Assembly: GCA_963827855.1 (NCBI GenBank)
Contig: CAWHBY010000002.1
Span: forward strand, 2,852,001 to 2,916,000
Length of the DNA stretch: 64,000 bases
From: DTPU01 sp963827855
GTDB lineage: Bacteria > Planctomycetota > Phycisphaerae > Sedimentisphaerales > Anaerobacaceae
Direction of reading: 5' to 3'
The notes under the pieces are model-generated. The model made no database searches, had not been told where the DNA came from, and saw nothing but the letters and a program-made list of their open reading frames with translations. Positions 1 through 8,411 of the stretch are shown in pieces. Position 1 is the stretch's first letter. Every line of letters begins with the position of its first letter. The position numbers were made by a program, and so were the translations under genes.

Positions 1-57
1 GGAATAAGACGGCTGGGAAATGCGTGGTCCAGCCGAGGACATGCTCAGCGATTTGGC

Positions 58-687
58 TTACACGCGGGAGTGAGCAGGGGCCTCGCCTCGGGTGGTCTCG
101 GCCCGGGAGTACTGCCGCTCATAGATGCCGCGGCTGTGCAAGACGAGGGAGGCGGTGGCGGCCAGGATCTTGAGGTCCAGCCAACGGCTGGCAGATTCTA
201 CATACCTGACGTCCAGTTCAAGCTTCTGTTCGATCGTCAGGTTGCCTCTGCCTGCGATCTGGGCGAGGCCGGTCAGGCCGGGCCTGACCTCCAGGCGCCG
301 CCTCTGGCGGTCGTTCCATTCCGCTATCTGGGCCACGTACAGGGGCCGGGGCCCCACCAGGCTCATGTGGCCCATCAAGACGTTCCACAACTGGGGCAGC
401 TCATCGAGGGAGTGCTCGCGGAGGAAGCGGCCGACGGGGGTCAGGCGTGGATCGTCGCCTGACCTGGGGCTGGGTCCAAAGGGATCTGTGGCCAGTTGCA
501 TGGTGCGGAACTTGAGGAGCGTGAAGGGCCTGCCGTGGCGGCCTGCTCGCTCTTGCCTGAAGAGGACCGGCCCTGCGCTGCCGAGCCTGATGGCCAGGGC
601 CAGGCACAGGAAGGCCGGTGCCAGGAGGATCATGGCCACCGCCGAGACCACCAGATCGATCAGGCGATTGGATAGTCTCTTGAGCAT
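58..687 (-). CDS. Initiating sugar-phosphate transferase of exopolysaccharide synthesis
   Basis: Bacterial sugar transferase of the WcaJ/WbaP C-terminal-domain type. These enzymes move a sugar-1-phosphate from a UDP-sugar onto undecaprenyl phosphate at the inner membrane and so start a polysaccharide repeat unit. At 209 aa it consists of one membrane segment (about residues 10-34) and the catalytic domain. Visible family motifs are PVLFRQERAG (40-49), LLKFRTM (57-63), the SLDELPQLWN stretch (93-102) and SLVGPRP (109-115). I chose the ATG at 687 rather than the upstream GTG at 720 because it lies 2 bp after the stop of the preceding gene and a GAGGAG element precedes it. It is the last gene of the minus-strand polysaccharide cluster. 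Sugar specificity cannot be read. Confidence 0.9.
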   Translation of the reverse strand: MLKRLSNRLIDLVVSAVAMILLAPAFLCLALAIRLGSAGPVLFRQERAGRHGRPFTLLKFRTMQLATDPFGPSPRSGDDPRLTPVGRFLREHSLDELPQLWNVLMGHMSLVGPRPLYVAQIAEWNDRQRRRLEVRPGLTGLAQIAGRGNLTIEQKLELDVRYVESASRWLDLKILAATASLVLHSRGIYERQYSRAETTRGEAPAHSRV

Positions 688-689
688 GG

Positions 690-1883
690 TCAGCCTGCGC
701 TCCTCACGAGATCGGGACACCCGGGCTGGGCCGCTGCCTCGATGGCATCCACCCAGGCAGGCGCCCAGATCGACGCGTCAAAGAGGGCCGCGTGGGTGCG
801 GGCCCTGGCGGCGAGCTCCCTGCGCCAGGCCTCGTCTGCGAGCAGGTTGGAGATGGCGGAGCAGAACCCATCGATGTCGCCGGCTGCTACCAGGATACCG
901 TTGTTCCGATCATCGATCAGATCCTGGGGTCCTGGGACGTCCGAGGCTACGACTGCTGTGCCTGCTGCCATGGCCTCTTGCAGGATCACCGGCGCACCTT
1001 CGTAGTAGGTGGGAAGACAAAGGACGTCGCTGGCTGCAAGCAAGGCCGGCACATCGTTGTGCCAGCCCAGCAGACGTACGTTGGCGGCCAGGTCGCGGCT
1101 TGCCACGAACTCCCGGACGAATCCATCCAGCGGGCCTGAGCCCGCGATCATGAACTGTGCCTGGGTCCCTCGCGCGGACAGGCGTCGCGCGATATCGAGA
1201 AAGGTCTGCACGCCCTTGGGTCTGATGAAACGGCCTGCGTAGGTGACCACTGGGAGGTCGGAGGCCAGACCCAGGCGGTCCCTGTAGGACTGGCGATCCA
1301 GGGCCTCCGCCGTATGTACGATCCTGGAGTAGGGGATACCTACGGTGTGCAGGAAATGGACCTGGGCCTTGGCGCAGGTCAGCCCGTGCTGCGTGGCCAC
1401 GCGGTAGTCGAAGCCGTTGAGCACGATCATGGCGTCTGTCCAGGGTCTCATCGATTGCTCGAGTTTCAGGGTAAGCCATCTCGTTATGGGATTGCGGGTC
1501 GGATAGCAGGCCAGGCCATGGGAGGCATAGAGAAGCCGGCCCGGTCTGCCTGCCAGGCCAAAGGCCAGGCGCGTGGCAAGGCCCGCGAGGACCATGTGGC
1601 TGACGACCACGTCGAAGCGGCCTTCCTGGAGGATGGCCTTGAGGGCCTCCACGGTGTGGGCCAGGCGGTCAGGCCGGAGGGATCGATCGATGGGATAGGC
1701 GTGGACAGGGACACCGAAGTCCGCGGGCCCTTCGGTCGAGCGGCCGAAAGCCAGCTCCACGCAGTGCCCCCTGGACCGGTGCTCTGCCAGTATCGGCCTG
1801 AGGAAGGCCTCCACGGTCGAGGCCGTGCGCGTGACATGCAGGACCCGCAGCGAAGTCCAGCCTGGGATCGTGGAACTAGCCAT
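690..1883 (-). CDS. Glycosyltransferase family 4 protein
   Basis: A 397-aa GT-B fold glycosyltransferase, probably cytoplasmic and acting on a lipid-linked oligosaccharide. The N-terminal half starts with the Rossmann strand LRVLHVTRTAS. The C-terminal GT1 domain begins near VVTYAGRFIRPKGVQTFL and contains the EGAPVILQEAMAAG stretch, the E-x7-E motif of family 4. Its start overlaps the end of the next upstream glycosyltransferase by 8 bp, so the two are probably translationally coupled. Donor and acceptor sugars are unknown. Confidence 0.88.
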   Translation of the reverse strand: MASSTIPGWTSLRVLHVTRTASTVEAFLRPILAEHRSRGHCVELAFGRSTEGPADFGVPVHAYPIDRSLRPDRLAHTVEALKAILQEGRFDVVVSHMVLAGLATRLAFGLAGRPGRLLYASHGLACYPTRNPITRWLTLKLEQSMRPWTDAMIVLNGFDYRVATQHGLTCAKAQVHFLHTVGIPYSRIVHTAEALDRQSYRDRLGLASDLPVVTYAGRFIRPKGVQTFLDIARRLSARGTQAQFMIAGSGPLDGFVREFVASRDLAANVRLLGWHNDVPALLAASDVLCLPTYYEGAPVILQEAMAAGTAVVASDVPGPQDLIDDRNNGILVAAGDIDGFCSAISNLLADEAWRRELAARARTHAALFDASIWAPAWVDAIEAAAQPGCPDLVRSAG

Positions 1884-3045
1884 CTGTCACGGCCCTCCAG
1901 AAGGCCTGTCTGGCTGCCTCGAGATTCTGGGGACGCAAGGCCATCACAGCCGCAACGTTCCCGCGGGAGAGGCTGGCCAGCTCATCAGGCCGATCCATCA
2001 GGCCCAGGACCTTGTCTGCAATGGCGTCAGGGTCAGCGGGCCTGAACAGGGCCTCCGCAGGCAGGTGCTCGGGTATGCCGCCGACGTTGGAGGCCAGACA
2101 GGGAATGCCCCTGGCCATGGCCTCGATGAGCCCCCTTCCCATGCCCTCGGTCAGAGACGGCAACACGTAGAGATGGGCCTGGTCCAGCATCTCGAAGAGC
2201 CTGGGCCCATGATGGATGAACCCATGGAAGGTGACCTTGTCGCTGATCTGCAGGTCTCTGCACAACCGCTCCAGGACCGGCCTCTGCGGACCGTCTCCCA
2301 CGATGTGAAGCTCGGTGGCCTTCTTTGTGCGGCTGCAGATCCGGGCAAAGGCCTGCACCAGGGTGACGTGTCCCTTCTCTGCCGAGAGCCTGCCTGCGGA
2401 GACGAGGCGGAAGGGCTGCACCCGAAAGGACTCTGCAGGCCTGGCCATACCCATGACGTCGTCGGTCAGCTCTGCAGAGCAGATCACCCACTGCCGATCC
2501 TGTCTCGGATGAGGATACCTGGCCTGGAGGTACCTGCTCACGTAGGCCACGGCCACGGCCCTCTTGACCAGGAAGCCCGTCAGGCGGTCCAGGATCCACG
2601 CAGCCAGCCTGACCTGGATGGACCCGCCCTTGGCGTACAGGAGGCCTTTGCTGCAGTCAGCCACGACCTCTGCGCCGAACCGCCTGCCTGTAGTCCAGAG
2701 ATACAGACCCACCAGGGTGGCAGTCGCATCAGGAAGTTTCAGGTGGTAGTGGTCGCAGGTCCGGGCCGCCCTGCGGATCTCACGGATCAGGGCGGCTAGC
2801 GAGAGGATCGCTGCGCCCAGACCCGCAGGGTCAGGAAGACCCGCCACAGTGACCCGGTCGCCATCGACCTGCAGCCATCGCGGGTCCGGCTGCCTCGCTC
2901 TGGAGGATCGCGCCAGGACCGTGACGCCGTCCGCGTGGCGGAGGATCCGCCGCAGCGTGGCATAGCTGACCAGGCCGTCACTACGGTTGTAGTAGTGGCC
3001 CTCGCACTCCGCCATGTGGATCTGGTTGGTCGTCAATAACAACAT
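1876..3045 (-). CDS. Glycosyltransferase family 4 protein
   Basis: A 389-aa GT-B glycosyltransferase. The N-terminal domain opens with MLLLTTNQIHMAECEGHYY. The C-terminal GT1 domain carries SAGRLSAEKGHVTLVQAF, the nucleotide-binding end, and TEGMGRGLIEAMARG, the E-x7-E motif. It is followed with an 8-bp overlap by the second glycosyltransferase and preceded by a 71-bp gap filled by a heptanucleotide repeat array. It probably adds one sugar of the cluster's repeat unit; specificity cannot be inferred. Confidence 0.88.
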   Translation of the reverse strand: MLLLTTNQIHMAECEGHYYNRSDGLVSYATLRRILRHADGVTVLARSSRARQPDPRWLQVDGDRVTVAGLPDPAGLGAAILSLAALIREIRRAARTCDHYHLKLPDATATLVGLYLWTTGRRFGAEVVADCSKGLLYAKGGSIQVRLAAWILDRLTGFLVKRAVAVAYVSRYLQARYPHPRQDRQWVICSAELTDDVMGMARPAESFRVQPFRLVSAGRLSAEKGHVTLVQAFARICSRTKKATELHIVGDGPQRPVLERLCRDLQISDKVTFHGFIHHGPRLFEMLDQAHLYVLPSLTEGMGRGLIEAMARGIPCLASNVGGIPEHLPAEALFRPADPDAIADKVLGLMDRPDELASLSRGNVAAVMALRPQNLEAARQAFWRAVTDG

Positions 3046-3052
3046 AGGTCAG

Positions 3053-3143
3053 AAGTAAGAAGCAAGAGGTAAGAAGTAAGATAGGAGAAGTAAGAGCGGG
3101 CCTTGCCTCTTACCTCTTACTTCCGACTTCTTACTTCTTCTTT
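3053..3143. repeat. Palindromic heptanucleotide array A
   Basis: Two short runs of degenerate 7-mers face each other. The left run reads AAGTAAG, AAGCAAG, AGGTAAG, AAGTAAG (3053-3080). The right run, from about 3102, reads in the opposite sense (CTTACCT, CTTACTT, CCGACTT, CTTACTT, CTTCTTT). In the TTC register the right arm reads TTCCGAC, TTCTTAC, TTCTTCT, TTCTGGA. The array fills the gap between two genes and also encodes the last residues (EEVRSRK) of the upstream secreted protein. Related arrays occur at 6468, 24101, 49155 and 58390. Confidence 0.8.
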
Positions 3144-4076
3144 CTGGATGACTGCCCTGGCGTAGTCTTGAAGGGCCTTGGCCACCTTGGGGCTGTCCGG
3201 GCCCGTGCTGTACAGGAACAGGCCCTGCCTGGAAGACCAGACCTGGGAGCGGTCGAACAGCTCCTCGACCAGGAAGCACGAGCGGCCTGAGGGTGCGAAG
3301 CTCCACTTCCGCGTGCTGACGTGGGCGCCGAAGATCTCGAAGGAATAGGGGACCGGTCTGACCACCCCGCCGTCCTGGTAATAGGTGCCCTCGGAGATCC
3401 GTCGCATGCCCAGACGGCTGAGAAGGTTGTACGGATGGTCCTTCTGGAGGCTGCCTGCAGGAAGCACGAAGTCCACTTGGCCGGCCTGCTGGAGGACCAG
3501 ATCGATCGCTTGCTCCATGGCCTTGAGGCCCCGGTAGTCGAGCCTTGCACCTGCCTTGAAGATCGGCTTGAGAGGTGAAAGCCCATAGGGCTCGACGTCC
3601 AGGGCAATCGCATCCGCCTTCATGGCCTCTGCTTCGGCTCGAAGACTGAGGACCTCCTGGACGTAGTAGTTCGGATCGATGAGAGTGGCCTCGCGGATGC
3701 CCTGATTCTTGTAGTAGGGCCACAGACCCCTGCACCAGATCAGCCGCACGCCTGACCGCTGGACGAGTTGGATGGCCTCCACGGCCTCCCGGCTCTTCTG
3801 CCAGTCCGCGTCCCGTCTGTGCATGTACGAGATCATCACGTGGTTGGGCATGTGGCTGGAGAGGGCGGCAGTCAAGGATGAAAGCGAGTTGGACTTGACC
3901 GAATGGAACCAGATGATGATCGGCGGCCCAGAGGGCCCCGGATCAGGTTCTGCCTGGCTGGCTGCCGGCCAACCGAGGCTCATGGGCTGCACGGTCGCGG
4001 CCCAGGCTGGCTCCAGACGCAGGGTCAGCATACAAAACAGGACTGCCGACGTCCCCATGCTGCTGAGTCGTTTCAT
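3117..4076 (-). CDS. Secreted protein of unknown function in the polysaccharide cluster
   Basis: A 319-aa protein with an N-terminal signal peptide (charged MKRLSSMG, hydrophobic core, PAWA-A cleavage region near residue 26). I do not recognise a family with certainty. The mature part has alternating hydrophobic strands and helices, with strand-end motifs such as VMISYMHRRD, VRLIWCRG, AIALDVEPYG and VDFVLPAGS. Acidic residues at strand ends resemble TIM-barrel glycoside hydrolases (inference). The start is firm: ATG at 4076 overlaps the preceding stop in an ATGA arrangement behind GGAGGTG. The C-terminal EEVRSRK comes from heptad array A, so the natural end of the domain is probably slightly earlier. 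Its place between glycosyltransferase genes suggests polysaccharide trimming or modification outside the cell. Confidence 0.75.
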   Translation of the reverse strand: MKRLSSMGTSAVLFCMLTLRLEPAWAATVQPMSLGWPAASQAEPDPGPSGPPIIIWFHSVKSNSLSSLTAALSSHMPNHVMISYMHRRDADWQKSREAVEAIQLVQRSGVRLIWCRGLWPYYKNQGIREATLIDPNYYVQEVLSLRAEAEAMKADAIALDVEPYGLSPLKPIFKAGARLDYRGLKAMEQAIDLVLQQAGQVDFVLPAGSLQKDHPYNLLSRLGMRRISEGTYYQDGGVVRPVPYSFEIFGAHVSTRKWSFAPSGRSCFLVEELFDRSQVWSSRQGLFLYSTGPDSPKVAKALQDYARAVIQKEEVRSRK

Positions 4077-5278
4077 ATCACACCTCCTATCTGTTCCAGC
4101 GCGCGGCGCAGGGCCTCTCGCTGTCCGTCATACGGAAACTCGCTGCGGATGTGGTCTGCTGCAGCACGCACGATCCGCTGGCGCAGGGCCGCGTCCTGCC
4201 ACAACCGCAAGATGGCCTCGGCCAGGGCCTGTCCCTCGCCGGGCGCCACCAGCAGGCCGGTCTTGCCGTCTTCCACCAGGTCGGGTACGCCCCCAACGGG
4301 CGTGGCAATGACCGGGCGCTCCAGGACCTGGGCCTCCCACACCGCCCTGGGCAGGCCCTCGGTCAAGGTCGGCAGGATGACCATGTCTGCAGATCGCATC
4401 AAGGCTGCGACGTCCGCGCGGTGCCCCAGGAGAAACACCCGGTCTTCCAGGTGCAGGCGCATGATCTGCTCGGCCAAGTCACGTCGATATCCAGTGTCGC
4501 CGCCCACCTTCACGTCGCCGGCCAGCCACAGGACGAAATCCAGTCCGCGCTGCTTGAGGAGGCCGGCTGCACAGAGGGCCGTGTCCTGTCCCTTGGCACG
4601 AACCAACTGGCCGGGCAGGAGGATGCGGCAGGGCCCATCCAGCCGGGGAGGTCTGGTCGCCAGGGGCTCCCGGCTGAGCCGGTCCAGTTCCTCAGGCTCG
4701 ATCAGCGTATGGACGACGTGGATCCTGTGGGGCGCGACGCCCCAGGCCCGCAGGCTGGCTGCCGTGGCCTTGGACACGGCCAGCACGCCGTGGGCCTTGC
4801 GAATCAGATGGCGTCCGACTGCGGAGACCTGGCCGCGCTGGTACCAGCCCCGCGCGTAGAACACGATCCGGTAGCGTGTGAACGCGCCTGCCAGCCAGAG
4901 CAGGGCCAGGGCCTTGGGGCTGTTGGTCAGGACCCAATCCGGCTGGAGCCGTTCGAGGGACTCGGCCAGGCGCAAAGACAACCGTCGGTGCTGCGGGATC
5001 TGGGCCAGCAGGCCCAGGGCGCGTCTGAACGGCCGTCCCTCGTGGCCTATGCAGCAGGACCTGGACTGCGGCATCAGGACCTCGACCGAGCTTGCGGCCT
5101 CCTGGATCGCCTGCACCCACGGCTCGCACGCGCCATAGGGGTCCACCACGTGGACCGCGCAATCGGCCAGCAAGGCCCTGCAGGTGGCCACGGTCGACCG
5201 CTGGGCCCCGCCGAAGTGCGTGACGAAGTCAAAGAAGACCAGGGTTCGTCTGGAAGGTTCCGGAGATCTACAGATCAT
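4073..5278 (-). CDS. Glycosyltransferase family 4 protein
   Basis: A 401-aa GT-B glycosyltransferase. Motifs include FVTHFGGAQRST near the N-terminus, the donor-site start RILLPGQLVRAKGQDTAL, and TEGLPRAVWEAQVLERPVIA, which carries the E-x7-E motif. Start and stop both sit in ATGA-type overlaps: the start with the ATP-grasp gene at 5275-5278, the stop with the secreted protein at 4073-4076. All three were therefore probably translated from one message. Specificity is unknown. Confidence 0.88.
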   Translation of the reverse strand: MICRSPEPSRRTLVFFDFVTHFGGAQRSTVATCRALLADCAVHVVDPYGACEPWVQAIQEAASSVEVLMPQSRSCCIGHEGRPFRRALGLLAQIPQHRRLSLRLAESLERLQPDWVLTNSPKALALLWLAGAFTRYRIVFYARGWYQRGQVSAVGRHLIRKAHGVLAVSKATAASLRAWGVAPHRIHVVHTLIEPEELDRLSREPLATRPPRLDGPCRILLPGQLVRAKGQDTALCAAGLLKQRGLDFVLWLAGDVKVGGDTGYRRDLAEQIMRLHLEDRVFLLGHRADVAALMRSADMVILPTLTEGLPRAVWEAQVLERPVIATPVGGVPDLVEDGKTGLLVAPGEGQALAEAILRLWQDAALRQRIVRAAADHIRSEFPYDGQREALRRALEQIGGVI

Positions 5279-6429
5279 CCCGTTGTCCCGCAGCAGGACC
5301 GCGCGGCCTGCAGTTTCTCCACCAGGGTCTGTACACGGAGATTACAGAGTTTGTTTCTACAGAAGAGACCCTCTTCAAACTGCCAGTCGTCCACGGCCGG
5401 ATCATAGACCAGCCGGCCCGGCCTGCCGCCTTCCATGGGGAGGCCGTCGCTGACGTGCAGGCCGAAGGTGGTCTGCATCTCGTTGACCAGGCACCCGCCG
5501 TCGCTCGTGACAAAGCAGTCCAGGGCCATGCTCAGGAACGCCGCCTGCCTCGGTCACGGACCGGGTCAGTCGAAGGAGGCTCGTGGGTGGACGGCCATAG
5601 CGGAATACGTGGGAACCGCTGTGGAAGTCGCCTTTCCTGACCTTCTGATATCCGAAATAGGACTCGCCGACGCGGATCATCCGCCACTCCGTCAGATCCG
5701 CCAGATACTCCTGGAGCAGGACGGTTCCCCACTGTCGGTCCCGCGGATCCGCCGCCGGTCTTGCAGAAAGCCCCGTCCTGAAGGCCTTCGTGATCAACCG
5801 CCGCAGGCCGGACCGGGTCCGGATGATCCGTACGCCCATGGACCCTGAGCCCAAGTCCGCCTTGAACACGATCGGCAGGTCCGTCGCGGTCTGCAAAGTC
5901 CAGGGCCTGGGTGCGGTCATAGAAGACCCAGGTCCTTGGATGCGGCATCCCATGGGCCGCCAGCCAGTAGTGCATGCGGCGCTTGCTCTCGTAGAACCAG
6001 ATCTCGTCGGTGCTCGGGAACAGGATCTTGCCGAGGTCGTGCGGAAAGGATCGCGAAGCCGCTCGTCGAACATCTGCTTCCAGACCGTGATCTGGCCCGA
6101 GGGCCGGACCAGGAAGGCGTCGCAGCCGGATCGCTCGACCGGTCGAGCCAGTCCGGGCCCGAGAGGTCCACCAGGCGGTACGGCACGCCCAACTCCCGGC
6201 AGGCCCCGATGTAGATAGCTGTGGATCTGCGTGAACTCCTTGATGATCCCCAGCCGGAGGTCGACACGCGACCGGGTAGGTGGAGCTCCTCCTCAGCCCC
6301 GGCATAGGGGTCCTCTGCCCTCCACTTGATCGGATCGTATGCCTCCAGGGGCAAGAGCCGTCTGGCCCAGCGTTTCAGTCCCGACGGGGAGGAGGCGTCT
6401 TGAGGCCCCTGGCCTTGGCCAGGGCCCAC
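5275..6429 (-). pseudogene. ATP-grasp (RimK-like) protein broken by about six frameshifts
   Basis: Reading across frames gives one coherent ATP-grasp ligase-like protein. In order the pieces are AYDPIKWRAEDPYAG, LGIIKEFTQIHS, YIGACRELGVPYRLVDLSG, CDAFLVRPSGQITVWKQMF, ILFPSTDEIWFYESKRRMHY, LPIVFKADLGSGSMGVRII, LLQEYLADLTEWRMIRVGES and FVTSDGGCLVNEMQ. The VFKADLGSGSMGV loop and the NEMQ end fit ATP-grasp binding elements. Frame changes map near 6272, 6217, 6132, 6040, 5895-5897 (an AAA run) and 5545, a mix of apparent insertions and deletions. The final frame still ends in an ATGA overlap with the next glycosyltransferase, which argues for sequencing error or very recent decay. A role in adding an amino acid or similar group to the polysaccharide is a guess. 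Confidence 0.75.
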
Positions 6430-6467
6430 AGAGGCCCAGTGTGTTTGGGATCTCTTTCGCCATGGAA

Positions 6468-6557
6468 GATCAAATATCGAAAATCAAGATCAAAAGTGAG
6501 GACGTCGAGGCCAGAGGCCCCTCCACATCTTTACTATTTGCATTTTGATCTTTGACT
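6468..6557. repeat. Palindromic heptanucleotide array B
   Basis: Left run GATCAAA, TATCGAA, AATCAAG, ATCAAAA (6468-6495) faces a right run TTTACTA, TTTGCAT, TTTGATC, TTTGACT (6530-6557). Between them is a GC-rich centre with GGCCAGAGGCC. This is an AT-rich variant of the heptad arrays elsewhere in the window. The stop codon of the acetyltransferase gene lies at the very edge of the array. Confidence 0.75.
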
Positions 6558-7116
6558 TAGCCTTCGTATCCCCTGCCGCAGCCCTCTGGCCAGCGGGGTT
6601 TGATGACGCGGGCTGGCACGCCCGCGGCGATCTGGTTGTCGGGGATGTCGTGGGTCACCACGGCATTGGCGCCGATCACGCAGTTGCAGCCGATCCGGAC
6701 AGGACCCACGATGACCGCGCCTGCGCCGACCGACACGTTGTCCCCGACGACCGGGCTCTGCCGGCCGTCTGCTGCGGTCTTGTGATAGTTGGCGCCGAAG
6801 GTCGTGTTCTGCCGCACGTCACAGTGGCGACCCCAGGACGGTCCTTGCCGCCAATCACCAATCCCGTGCAGTGGGCGATCTTGAGGCCTGGTCCGATCTG
6901 GACGTGGGTCCCGATCCAGCACAGGCAGAGGTGGCGCATCAGCCGCTCGCAGAGGCCTGCAGCCAGATGCACACGGTGCAGTCTGCACCAGCGGCCCATC
7001 CGGTACAGGACCATGGCCCGAAAGCCCGCGTCCTGGGCGGCCTTGAAGGGAAACAGCCAGAGAGCGTCCGGCCCCCTACTGTACCTGCGGTAGTCCGCCC
7101 TGAGGTTGTCGAACAC
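6557..7116 (-). CDS. Hexapeptide-repeat acetyltransferase, frameshifted
   Basis: Serine acetyltransferase-like (CysE/EpsC type) left-handed beta-helix enzyme. It probably moves acetyl from acetyl-CoA to a sugar or amino acid of the polysaccharide. The N-terminal part (MFDNLRADYRRYSRG, helical, then IGTHVQIGPGLKIAHCTG) is in one frame. The C-terminal hexapeptide coil (HCDVRQNTTFGANY, GDNVSVGAGAVIVGPVRIG, GANAVVTHDIPDNQIAAG) is in another. The switch falls at CCCC, 6831-6834: one more base in that run restores a continuous protein of about 186 aa. The catalytic-type His in IAHCTG is present. It overlaps the flippase end by 41 bp. Confidence 0.8.
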
Positions 7117-8411
7117 GGGACCTGCTCCAATGAAGTTGCTTGAGAATGCCGCGCCAGTCCTGGCGGGTCAGCCAGAGGCACCGACCCAGGTGGACGCCGA
7201 AGCGGCTCCTGAGTGTGGCCAACAGACAACCCAGCAAGACCAGGTTGCCCAAGGTTGCGGCGATGGCTGCGCCGTGGATGCCCAGGCCTGGGATCAAGAG
7301 CCAGCTCAGAAGGGCGTTCACGGCTGCCCCCACGATGAGCATGGCGATCGAGAGCTCGGGCAGGCCGCGGCTGCCCAGGAATTGGGTCGCCACCTTGGCC
7401 AACAGGAAGAACAGGGTGCCGGGCAGCAGGATCATCATGGGGACCACCGCAGGCGCGAAGGCGATTCCATACAAGGTCACGACCAGCGTCCTTGCGCCGA
7501 TCATGAGCACACTGATGATCACCACGCTGAAGGTCGCCAGGAATCGCAGCACCAGCTCCACGTGCCGGGTCAGCTCGGCCTCAGGCAGGGCCGCCCAACG
7601 GCTGAAGAGCAGCGGCAGCACGGCCTGGCTCGCGGTCACGACCGCCATGGCCAACTGCTGGCCGCGGCTGAACTGACCGAGGTGATCGAAGTTCGCATCC
7701 AGGGCCTTGAGGATCATGAGGCTGGAGGCGGAATTGAACAGGATCAGCACGTCCACGGAGCTCAGCCGGACGCCCATCAGGCCGAGCCTCCGAACGACGT
7801 CTACCGCGGGTCTGATCCGCCAGTCCAGGTCCGCTCGCATCCACCAGGCGCCAAGGACCAACCGGACCAGAGGGGTCGCGATGAAGCAGAGCAGGGCGGT
7901 CGTGACATTCAGATGGCCGAACGCGGCCAGGCCGCAGACCAAAGGCAGCGGCGACGACCATGGAGCCCACCGCCATGACGCTCAGCTTGCGGGCCTTCAT
8001 GTCGCACATCAGGGCATTGCGCGCGATCCCGCTCAAGGGCGTCAACAACACGTACAGCGAGGCGATCCCGCAGGCCAGCCAGGAGAGGGGGCCAAAGTAG
8101 TGGCCGTGGAGACGGGTGACCAAGGCCAGAACGATCGTCCCAAGACCTCCGAGCACGGCGGTGGCCCAGATGCCATTCATCGTGTAGGTCTTGCGGCCCG
8201 CTGCGTCGTGCTGACAGTGATACAGCAGGGAGATCGGAAAGCCCAACGTGCACAACTGGCGCAGCAGCATCAGGGTCGAGGTGACCAGCGAGTACTGACC
8301 GATGCCGCCAGGGCCCAGGGCCCGCGTCACGATGATCGTCTGGACCATCTGAATCGCGACACTCGCCAGCGTCGACGCATTGACCAGGATGGCTTTTCTG
8401 AAGAAGGCCAT
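7076..8411 (-). CDS. Wzx-type polysaccharide flippase, frameshifted
   Basis: A multi-pass membrane protein of the MOP/polysaccharide-transport superfamily, expected to flip lipid-linked repeat units across the inner membrane. The N-terminal part starts MAFFRKAILVNASTLASVAI and contains VTRALGPGGIGQYSLVTS, a typical family signature. The remainder (LVCGLAAFGHLNVTTALLCF onward, with many membrane segments) is in another frame. The change lies at AAA 7941-7943, where removing one base joins the frames into about 444 aa. The start overlaps the ligase ORF by 85 bp. Confidence 0.82.

Noticed and set aside
3053..3143. CRISPR-like repeats
   Set aside because: Units are seven bases, degenerate and without spacers, and no cas gene is present.
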